From the NCBI GenBank assembly GCA_025352585.1, contig JANXTD010000964.1:1-5433 (forward strand): 5,433 nucleotides of DNA, written 5' to 3'. Positions within the stretch are counted from its first letter, which is position 1. Each line of letters begins with the position of its first letter. Made by a program: the position numbers and the translations under genes. The stretch is from Fimbriiglobus sp. Lineage in GTDB: Bacteria > Planctomycetota > Planctomycetia > Gemmatales > Gemmataceae. This document shows positions 1 to 5,203 of this stretch, in pieces. A model generated the notes under the pieces. The model was given only the letters and a program-made list of their open reading frames with translations, had not been told where the DNA came from and did not search any database.

Positions 1-2
1 CG

Positions 3-1943
3 GCGCTGCCGTCGAACTTCGTGGCGAAGGGGGACGTGTACGTCTTCGTGGACGAGTGCCACCGCACGCAGTCCGGCGAACTGCACAAGGCGATGAAGGG
101 GCTGCTGCCGGACGCGGTGTTCGTCGGCTTCACCGGCACGCCCCTGCTGAAGGCCGACAAGGCGAAGAGCGTCGAGACCTTCGGCCGATACATCCACACG
201 TACAAGTTCAACGAGGCCGTGCGCGACCGGGTGGTGCTCGACCTGCGCTACGAGGCGCGCGACATCGAGCAGTCGCTGGCGTCGCCCAAGAAGGTGGACG
301 AGTGGTTCGACCTGAAGACCGCGAACCTGACCGACCACGCCAAGGCCCGGCTGAAGCAGCGGTGGGGCACGCTGTCGAAGGTGCTCAGCAGCCGCGACCG
401 CCTGGCGCGCATCGTCGGCGACATCGCCCTGGACTTCCTGCAACGCCCCCGACTCGCCGACGGCCGGGGCAACGCGATCCTGGTGGCCGGCAGCATCGCG
501 CAGGCGTGCAAGCTCTACGAGCTGTTCGGCCAGACCGACCTGCGCGGCCACTGCGCCGTGGTCACGTCCTTCGAGCCGACGGCGTCGGCGGTCAAGGGCG
601 AGGAGACCGGCGAGGGCCAGGCGGAGCGGCTGTTCAACTCCGAGACGTACCGCCGGATGCTCGCGGAGTGGTTCGGCGAGCCGGCCGACGAGGCGGTGAA
701 GCGGGTCGCCGAGTTCGAGCTGGCCGTCAAGAAACGCTTCCTCGACGAGCCGGGCCGGATGCGGCTGCTCATCGTCGTCGATAAGCTCTTGACCGGCTTC
801 GACGCCCCGCCGGCGACGTACCTGTACCTCGACAAGGCGATGCGCGACCACGGGCTGTTCCAGGCGATCTGCCGGGTCAACCGCCTCGACGGCGACGACA
901 AGGAGTTCGGCTACGTCGTCGATTACCGCGACCTCTTCAAGAGCCTCGCCGGCGCGGTCACCGACTACACGAGTGGTGCCCTCGACGGCTACGACGCCGC
1001 CGACGTGTCGGGCCTGCTGGAGGACCGGCTGGCCAAGGGGAGGACCCGCCTCGACGAGACGCTCGAAGCGGTGCGGGCGCTGTGCGAGCCGGTCGGCGAC
1101 GTGGACGACGCCGGCCGCGGCCGCGGCTACTTCGTCGGCGACGACATTGCCGCGACCGCCCCCCGCCGCGCGAAGCTGTACCGCCTGGTGCCGCCGCTGC
1201 TGCGGGCCTACGCCGCCGTGGCCGGCGAGATGGCCCAGGCCGGCTACCCGGCGGCGACCGCGGCGGCGGTCAAGTGCGAGGTGGCGCGCTTCGAGGCTTT
1301 GTACCGCGAGGTGCAGACCGCCAGCGGCGACGCGATCGACTTCAAGCTCTACGACCCCGGCATGCGGCACCTGATCGACACCTACGTCCGGGCCGAGGAG
1401 AGCGAGCGGCTGACGAGTTTCGGGGACATGACGCTGGTGCAACTTCTCGTCGCCCGCGGCCCCGAAGCGCTCAAGGCCGCGCTCCCGGAGGGGATCGCCG
1501 GCAGCGAGGCGGCCGTAGCGGAGACGATCGAGAACAACGTCCGCAAGGCGATCGTGGACGAGACGCCGGCCAACCCGAAGTACTACGAGCGCATGTCGCA
1601 ACTCCTCGAGGCGCTCATCGCCGGCCGCAAGGACGCCGCGGTGACCTACGCCGACTACCTGAAGCAAGTCGCCGAGTTGGCCAAACAGGTGCAGGACCCC
1701 GGCGGCCCCGGCTACCCGGCCGGCCTCGACTCGCCGCGGCTACGGGCGGTGTATGACAACGCCGGCCGGGACGAGGCGCTGACGTGGCGGATCGACGCGG
1801 CGGTGCGCGAGGCGGTCCAGGACGGCTGGCGCGGCAGCGACGTCAAGGCCCGCCGGGTGCGCGGCCGGCTGCTCGAAGTGATGGGCGACGGGGCGGCGGC
1901 CGACGCGATGCTCGACCTCGTGCGGCACCAGGATGGCTACTGA
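3..1943 (+). CDS. hsdR: Type I restriction endonuclease R subunit (HsdR), 5'-truncated by window edge
   Basis: This is the ATP-dependent DNA translocase/endonuclease subunit of a type I restriction-modification complex, which acts with HsdM and HsdS to cut unmodified foreign DNA. The frame is open from base 3, so the true start lies outside; the GTG at 21 is internal. Visible superfamily 2 helicase motifs are DECH (motif II, bases 51-62), GFTGTP (motif III, 126-143), AILVAGS (motif IV, about 474-494), DKLLTGFDAP (motif V, 780-809) and QAICRVNR (motif VI, 861-884). From about base 950 to the end is a long, mainly helical region that resembles the C-terminal domain of many R subunits (DUF3387 type), including NPKYYERMSQLLEALI and QDGWRGSDVKARRVR. 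The N-terminal PD-(D/E)XK nuclease and Walker A motif are not in the window. HsdM and HsdS, if present, lie upstream. The stop overlaps the next gene. The family call is firm; only intactness of the missing part is unknown. Confidence 0.93.
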   Translation, partial: ALPSNFVAKGDVYVFVDECHRTQSGELHKAMKGLLPDAVFVGFTGTPLLKADKAKSVETFGRYIHTYKFNEAVRDRVVLDLRYEARDIEQSLASPKKVDEWFDLKTANLTDHAKARLKQRWGTLSKVLSSRDRLARIVGDIALDFLQRPRLADGRGNAILVAGSIAQACKLYELFGQTDLRGHCAVVTSFEPTASAVKGEETGEGQAERLFNSETYRRMLAEWFGEPADEAVKRVAEFELAVKKRFLDEPGRMRLLIVVDKLLTGFDAPPATYLYLDKAMRDHGLFQAICRVNRLDGDDKEFGYVVDYRDLFKSLAGAVTDYTSGALDGYDAADVSGLLEDRLAKGRTRLDETLEAVRALCEPVGDVDDAGRGRGYFVGDDIAATAPRRAKLYRLVPPLLRAYAAVAGEMAQAGYPAATAAAVKCEVARFEALYREVQTASGDAIDFKLYDPGMRHLIDTYVRAEESERLTSFGDMTLVQLLVARGPEALKAALPEGIAGSEAAVAETIENNVRKAIVDETPANPKYYERMSQLLEALIAGRKDAAVTYADYLKQVAELAKQVQDPGGPGYPAGLDSPRLRAVYDNAGRDEALTWRIDAAVREAVQDGWRGSDVKARRVRGRLLEVMGDGAAADAMLDLVRHQDGY

Positions 1944-2664
1944 GCCGCACGCCCTGAGCGTCGGCGGGGTGACCGTCGAGGTCCACCGCAAGGCGGTGAA
2001 GAACCTGCACCTCGGCGTCTACCCGCCCGACGGCCGCGTCCGCGTCGCCGCCCCGCTCGCGATGTCCGACGACGCCGTGCGCCTGGCCGTGGTCGGCCGG
2101 CTGGCCTGGGTGAAGCGGATGCGCGCCCAGTTCGCCGCCCAGTCGCGGCAGCCGCTGCGCGAGATGGTGACCGGCGAGAGTCACTACTACCGCGGCCGCC
2201 GCCGCCGGCTCGCCGTGGTCCACCACGACCGCCCCGCGGCGGTCACACTGCGTGGCCGATCGACGATCGAGCTACGCGTCCGCCCCGAGGCGACCGCCGC
2301 CGACGCCCGCGCGGCGTTGGCGAGGTGGCACCGCGCCGAGCTGCGCAAACTGCTCCCGCCGCTGCTGGAGGCGTGGCAGGCCAAGTACGGTGTGGCGGTG
2401 GCGTCGTGGGGCATCCGCCGCATGAAGACCCGGTGGGGCACCTGCAACGTCGCCGCCCGCCGCGTCTGGTTCAACCTCGAGCTGGTGAAGAAGCCGCCGC
2501 GCTGCCTCGAGTACGTCGTCGCGCACGAGCTGGCGCACCTCGTGGAGCGCAACCACACCCCCCGCTTCGCCGCGCTGCTCGACGAGCACCTCCCCGGCTG
2601 GCGTACGACCCGCGACGAGCTGAACGCCGAGCCACTCGCCCACGACGAGTGGGCCGGCAAGTAG
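1933..2664 (+). CDS. YgjP-like (DUF45) SprT/M48-type zinc metallopeptidase
   Basis: This is a 243-residue predicted zinc-dependent metallopeptidase of the YgjP/DUF45 (COG1451-like) family, probably cytoplasmic, with no signal peptide or membrane segment. The active site is HELAH at residues 198-202 (zinc ligands H198 and H202, catalytic E199), with the third ligand H208 in NHTPRF. The family signature RMKTRWGTC is at 163-171. The N-terminal half is the usual beta-rich, arginine-rich part (residues about 8-120). Length is normal for the family. ATG 1933 overlaps the hsdR stop by 11 bases and no well-spaced Shine-Dalgarno is seen, so translation is probably coupled to hsdR. Genes of this family are recurrently found beside hsdR in type I systems, but their role there is not established. 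Processing of the R subunit, or damage control after restriction, is speculation. The substrate is unknown. Confidence 0.9.
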   Translation: MATEPHALSVGGVTVEVHRKAVKNLHLGVYPPDGRVRVAAPLAMSDDAVRLAVVGRLAWVKRMRAQFAAQSRQPLREMVTGESHYYRGRRRRLAVVHHDRPAAVTLRGRSTIELRVRPEATAADARAALARWHRAELRKLLPPLLEAWQAKYGVAVASWGIRRMKTRWGTCNVAARRVWFNLELVKKPPRCLEYVVAHELAHLVERNHTPRFAALLDEHLPGWRTTRDELNAEPLAHDEWAGK

Positions 2665-2675
2665 CGGCGAACCCA

Positions 2676-2690
2676 GGGGACTTTGGGGAC
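2676..2690. repeat. GGGGAC direct repeat pair
   Basis: GGGGAC occurs at 2676-2681 and 2685-2690, a 9-base offset, just after the metallopeptidase stop. It is the outermost of several short direct repeats between that gene and the tRNA remnant. It could be a protein-binding site in the left arm of the attachment region, but two copies of a G-rich hexamer in GC-rich DNA are weak evidence. Confidence 0.3.
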
Positions 2691-2743
2691 GGTTTACCGC
2701 GAGAAGGCCGCGGCCGAACGGGAGGCGTCGCGCCCGAGTCGCC

Positions 2744-2764
2744 GCCACACTATCGCCACACTAT
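2744..2764. repeat. GCCACACTAT tandem direct repeat, 11-bp period
   Basis: The ten bases GCCACACTAT are perfectly repeated at 2744-2753 and 2755-2764 with one base between them, so each copy is displaced by about one helical turn. The in-frame stop codon of the integrase frame (2750-2752, minus strand) lies in the first copy. A diverged relative (ACGACACTGTC, 2993-3003, 8 of 11 matches) lies on the other side of the att core. It is a candidate arm-type integrase site or excisionase site. Confidence 0.55.
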
Positions 2765-4570
2765 TTCGGGAAACGGCGGGAACTGCCGGGAAGTTGCGGG
2801 ACGCCGGAGTGCATGAACCGTGGGGTAACGCCGTATTCTTCGAGGAATCGCACAGCCGGCCAGCCGACTGTTAATCGGCTGGTCGTTGGTTCGAATCCAA
2901 CCCGGGGAGCTTGTGTCAGACGATGCGGACTGGTGCGAATCGACGCCGTTTCCCCTGTTTTCTAGCACTTCCGACGACTCAGGCGACGATCTAACGACAC
3001 TGTCCCAGGTGTACTCCGGTGCAGTTCGATGCAGCCGGATGCCCCCTGTCCCTACGCCGGGCACTACGCCCGGCACTACGCCGAAATTGTCCCCGCCGGT
3101 GCCCGTCATGCGAAGGGGGAGTTGCCCCGCGTCGGCGGCGGGTGCGTCGCACGGCACCAAGTTCGGCAGCTTGCCGACGGCCGCGGTCAGGTCGTAAAGC
3201 CGGCGGTGTGAGTAGCGGGCCGTTAACTCCGGCTTCGAGTGTCCGGCCAACTCTTGCAGCGTCCTCAAGTCGATGCCCGAGCGGCCGCCCAGGGTGATGA
3301 ACGAGTGCCGCAGCGAATGGAAGTCGGCGTACTCGGGGCCGTCCGGGCCGTCCGCGGCGTAGGCAATGCCGGCGGCCTCCAAGTCGCCGCGCAGCATCTC
3401 CGCCCCGCGGAAGTCCCGCGCCCACGTCCCGCCCCAAACTTCGACGCCCGCCGGCTTGCCGGCCAAGTACGCGCGCAACGCCCCGGCCACGTCCGCCGGC
3501 AGCGGCTGCACCTTGAGTTTGCCCGACTTGTTCAGCCGCGCCGCCAGGGTGACCGTCGGCGCGTCGGCGTCGAGGTCGAAGTCGCCCGGCGTCAGTCCGG
3601 CCAAGGCGGTCGCCCGGAAGCCCGTGCCGGCGGCCACGAGGTAGAGCATGTACCGGTCAAGGCCGGCCAGCCCGCGGTAACCCCGCCCGCTGGCGCGCGC
3701 CGCGTCGAAGAGCCGGCGGAGTTCCGCGGCCGTGAGTTCCCGCCGCGCCCGGCGGGTGTCGGTCGCCGCGTTGGCGATCGGCAGCGTCTCCAGCGGGTCC
3801 GAGCCGACGCGCCTGGCGCGGACCATCCACCGGCTGAAGCCGCGCGCGGCCCTGACGTAGTGGTTCGCCGTCTCGGGGCCGCAGCCCTTCGCGCTGTTCC
3901 CCGCCAGCGCTTCGACGGTCGCCCGCGGCAGCCGCCGGGCTTTGCCGTTGCCCGCCGCGGCGAGCGCGAGCCGCTTGACCGAGTTGGCGACCGCGGAGCG
4001 GCTGACGCCCAGGATCGTCGCCGCCTCGGAGGGCGTGAACGAGTCGCCCGGCGGCACGGCGGCCGGTGCCGCGTCGCGGCGTAGCGTGTTGAGCCACCCG
4101 GCGGCCTTGCCGGCGTCCACGTCGGCCGGGAAGGCGAAGCCGCAGCCGCCGAAAATCGCCGACACACACGCGCACGTTTGCCGGACGTGGCGGGCGGTGC
4201 CCCCCTTCGCCTGAAGTGCCGCCGCGTAGTCCTTGAGGTGATCTGCTAGCGGCCGGCGGGCGTGTTCTTCCGCGGGGTCGGTGTAGCCGCTGCGCACGCG
4301 GGACGCCTTGCGCTCCTCCTCGGCGGCGAGTTGCTCCGTCGCCTTCAGGTCGGCGAAGCCCTTCACCCGGCGCACGGTGCCGGCGGCGTCCCGCACGTCG
4401 AAGTACCAGCGCTTCGACGGCCGCAAGTAGCCCGTGCCGGACTTCGTGAGCCGGTACAGCGTCGGCCGGCCGCGCTCCTTGAGCCGGACGTGCGGCACGC
4501 CCGCCGATTCCACGACCTCGGCACCCGCCGGGAGCGTGCGGGTACTCAGGAGCTTGTAGGGCTTCGCCAT
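2750..4570 (-). CDS. int: Tyrosine recombinase / site-specific integrase with internal HTH
   Basis: This 606-residue integrase is predicted to insert and excise the element at the adjacent tRNA-Asn core. Residues about 30-100 form a basic N-terminal region with WYFDVRD (candidate arm-binding domain). Residues about 103-165 and 230-265 form the core-binding domain, interrupted by a helix-turn-helix at 177-223 (SEAATILGVSRSAVANSVKR). The catalytic domain carries R319 (GTGFRATAL), K348 (LNKSGK), H418 and R421 (HSLRH), H444 (LAGHS) and nucleophile Y453 (TARYSH). ATG 4570 is preceded by GAAAGG nine bases upstream, and family-like sequence begins there. After about residue 490 the frame stays open through the VVPG repeats and the antisense of the tRNA remnant to TAG at 2750. 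Codons there (GTA, AGA, CTA, GGA, AGG) differ from the GC-ending body, so the last hundred or so residues are probably att DNA that lacks a stop rather than a folded domain. The catalytic call is secure; the true C-terminus is uncertain. Confidence 0.93.
   Translation of the reverse strand: MAKPYKLLSTRTLPAGAEVVESAGVPHVRLKERGRPTLYRLTKSGTGYLRPSKRWYFDVRDAAGTVRRVKGFADLKATEQLAAEEERKASRVRSGYTDPAEEHARRPLADHLKDYAAALQAKGGTARHVRQTCACVSAIFGGCGFAFPADVDAGKAAGWLNTLRRDAAPAAVPPGDSFTPSEAATILGVSRSAVANSVKRLALAAAGNGKARRLPRATVEALAGNSAKGCGPETANHYVRAARGFSRWMVRARRVGSDPLETLPIANAATDTRRARRELTAAELRRLFDAARASGRGYRGLAGLDRYMLYLVAAGTGFRATALAGLTPGDFDLDADAPTVTLAARLNKSGKLKVQPLPADVAGALRAYLAGKPAGVEVWGGTWARDFRGAEMLRGDLEAAGIAYAADGPDGPEYADFHSLRHSFITLGGRSGIDLRTLQELAGHSKPELTARYSHRRLYDLTAAVGKLPNLVPCDAPAADAGQLPLRMTGTGGDNFGVVPGVVPGVGTGGIRLHRTAPEYTWDSVVRSSPESSEVLENRGNGVDSHQSASSDTSSPGWIRTNDQPINSRLAGCAIPRRIRRYPTVHALRRPATSRQFPPFPEIVWR
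2767..2802. repeat. Four CGGGA(A/C) repeats at exact 10-bp spacing
   Basis: CGGGAA starts at 2767, 2777 and 2787, and CGGGAC at 2797. That gives four copies with a constant 10-base period, all on the same face of the helix, followed by a further CCGG at 2803-2806. The array ends about 55 bases left of the tRNA remnant. Such phased iterons fit cooperative protein binding, for example integrase arm-type sites or excisionase sites in an attP arm. The repeats are directly visible; the function is inferred. Confidence 0.65.
2835..2848. repeat. Imperfect 14-bp palindrome ATTCTTCGAGGAAT
   Basis: This sequence and its reverse complement (ATTCCTCGAAGAAT) agree at 12 of 14 positions. It lies 12 bases left of the extended anticodon-stem inverted repeat, where the 5' half of a tRNA would be expected. 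It could bind a dimeric accessory protein, or be chance. Confidence 0.35.
2860..2909. other. Candidate att core (attP or tandem-element junction) of the adjacent integrase
   Basis: The tRNA-Asn 3' half lies within the 3' part of a tyrosine integrase frame and is flanked by short repeats, the classic arrangement of an attachment site. A perfect inverted repeat, CCAGCCGA (2860-2867) and TCGGCTGG (2875-2882), brackets the 7-base anticodon loop. That matches tyrosine recombinase core sites around a roughly 7-bp overlap region. Known integrases of this family often cross over in the anticodon loop or T loop. The segment restores the tRNA 3' end on integration, so identity with the host gene should start near 2861 and run to about 2909. 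The exact crossover point is not shown by the sequence. Confidence 0.75.
2861..2909 (+). tRNA. 3' half of a tRNA-Asn(GTT), non-functional remnant
   Basis: The anticodon stem is GCCGA/TCGGC (2863-2867 and 2875-2879) with loop CTGTTAA (2868-2874) and anticodon GTT at 2870-2872. A 5-base variable loop (2880-2884) follows. The T stem is GTTGG/CCAAC with loop TTCGAAT (2885-2901). The 3' acceptor strand is CCGGGGA (2902-2908) with discriminator G2909, and no CCA is encoded. The matching 5' acceptor strand (TCCCCGG) and a D-arm are absent. At the expected start (2837) the sequence TCTTCGA pairs only with two G-U wobbles and one mismatch, T8 is missing and no D stem forms. This is therefore a fragment of the kind left or carried by tRNA-targeting integrases, not a working tRNA. 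Confidence 0.85.
3052..3087. repeat. 12-bp tandem repeat CTACGCC(G/C)GGCA, about 2.7 copies, with hairpin
   Basis: Units start at 3052, 3064 and 3076; the third is cut short after CTACGCCG. A perfect stem, CCGGGC (3057-3062) and GCCCGG (3068-3073), with loop ACTAC spans the first two units. On the minus strand it encodes the repeated VVPG of the integrase tail. It marks the point where the integrase loses its GC-ending codons, so it may be a right-arm protein site, a hairpin near the true gene end, or simple repeat slippage. There is no T-run to support a terminator. Confidence 0.5.
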
Positions 4571-4579
4571 GATCGCCAA

Positions 4580-4585
4580 CCTTTC
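4580..4585 (-). promoter_or_regulatory. Ribosome binding site of the integrase
   Basis: On the minus strand GAAAGG (4585 to 4580) sits nine bases before ATG 4570. It supports this start over the upstream in-frame extension, which would overlap the winged-helix gene. Confidence 0.55.
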
Positions 4586-4756
4586 GCGGTGCGGCCGGCC
4601 GGCGGGGTCATTCCCGGCGGCCAACCTCAAGGCAAGTCGGAGTGTACCGGCGGCCACGCGGCGCGCCATTCTCGGTTCGCGTAACGGTTGCGGAATAGTA
4701 ACTTCGTGCGCGGCCTTCGGGTGCGCACTGGTCCCTTCTGGGATAGCGGAACTGGG

Positions 4757-4814
4757 GTTCCTCGGTGGTGGACCATTTCGTTCCTCATGCAACCGGAACC
4801 CCGGTTCCTCATGC
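4757..4814. repeat. Three GTTCCTC repeats at 23-24 bp spacing
   Basis: GTTCCTC starts at 4757, 4780 and 4804. The last two extend to an identical 11-mer, GTTCCTCATGC (4780-4790 and 4804-4814). Spacings of 23 and 24 bases are a little over two helical turns. The cluster sits between the winged-helix gene stop (4809-4811, inside the last copy) and the integrase, so it could be an operator array for the integrase promoter. Confidence 0.5.
4795..4808. promoter_or_regulatory. Dyad GGAACC-CC-GGTTCC, candidate operator or hairpin
   Basis: Perfect 6-base inverted arms with a 2-base centre lie directly after the winged-helix gene stop. In RNA it could fold as a 5-bp stem with a 4-base loop, but no T-run follows on either strand, so a factor-independent terminator is not supported. 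A binding site for a dimeric HTH regulator, possibly the neighbouring product, is an alternative. Confidence 0.4.
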
Positions 4815-5201
4815 GGACGCCGACGCGCAGAGCCGGTAGTGCGACGGGCCGGCGTTGAGCCGGCCGCGGCGGACGACGCGCACCAGCCCCTTCGCCTGCA
4901 ACGCGACCAAGGCTTTGCGCACGCCACGTTCGGAGAGTCCCGCACGGCGGGCGATGTCCGCTTGCCCGGTGCGGGCGGTGCCCGCCTTCGCCTTGGTGTC
5001 GCGGAACAGCACGAGCCAAACTTTCACCTCCGCGCCGGTCAGGCCCGCCAGGTCGAAGTCGGTCACGGCGTTCAGCAGCCCGAAGCGGTGCCCCGTGCCC
5101 TTCCGCTTGGCGGGGGCGGCGGGCCGGGCGGGTTCGGCGTCGGGGCGCAACGTCGCGTCGGCTGGCAACACCCCGTTGTGCTGTTCGTTGACTTCCTTCA
5201 T
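4809..5201 (-). CDS. Small winged-helix DNA-binding protein
   Basis: This is a 130-residue protein. Residues 1-35 are low-complexity and Ala/Pro-rich. Residues about 36-125 form a winged-helix fold: a first helix with LTGAEVKVWLVLFRD (54-68), the helix-turn-helix with ADIARRAGLSERGVRKALVALQAKG (81-105), then the wing with LVRVVRRGR (106-114) and SHYRL (120-124). This is like MarR/RepA-type or HTH_36 domains of plasmid and phage replication or regulation genes. ATG 5201 lies two bases after the stop of the upstream gene; no strong Shine-Dalgarno is seen, so translation is probably coupled to that gene. Its place between a probable replication ATPase and the integrase suggests a replication accessory or regulator of the element. 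Its DNA target is unknown. Confidence 0.8.
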   Translation of the reverse strand: MKEVNEQHNGVLPADATLRPDAEPARPAAPAKRKGTGHRFGLLNAVTDFDLAGLTGAEVKVWLVLFRDTKAKAGTARTGQADIARRAGLSERGVRKALVALQAKGLVRVVRRGRLNAGPSHYRLCASASA

Positions 5202-5203
5202 CG

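Larger units (their letters stand above)
4571..4808. other. Intergenic leader between winged-helix gene and integrase
   Basis: These 238 bases carry no convincing gene. They include a GC-rich palindromic run CCGGCCGG near 4595-4602, a less GC-rich pocket around 4681-4705 (a plausible place for an integrase promoter on the minus strand, but no clear -35/-10 pair), and the repeat/dyad cluster at 4757-4814. The integrase frame is open through it on the minus strand, but that extension has no family resemblance. Confidence 0.5.

Noticed and set aside
2744..2806. CRISPR array
   Set aside because: Repeats are 6-10 bases at 10-11 bp spacing, far too short and with no spacers.
2683..2874. 63-codon plus-strand frame starting TTG and ending in the anticodon loop
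   Set aside because: TTG start without a properly spaced ribosome binding site, composition set by the repeats, and a stop formed by the tRNA anticodon bases. It is most likely chance.
2837..2909. Complete tRNA-Asn
   Set aside because: No D stem, no T8, and the acceptor pairs only with two wobbles and a mismatch. Only the 3' half is tRNA-like.
3239..4084. Long plus-strand frame antisense to the integrase
   Set aside because: It is a shadow of the integrase in GC-rich DNA; its product is Arg/Pro/Gly-rich with no domain, while the opposite strand has all catalytic motifs.
4795..4808. Rho-independent terminator after the winged-helix gene
   Set aside because: The stem is short and no T-run follows on either strand.
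4571..4945. Upstream in-frame extension of the integrase (125 residues, start at 4945)
   Set aside because: It overlaps the winged-helix gene on the same strand in another frame, shows no family resemblance, and the ATG at 4570 has a Shine-Dalgarno-like GAAAGG.
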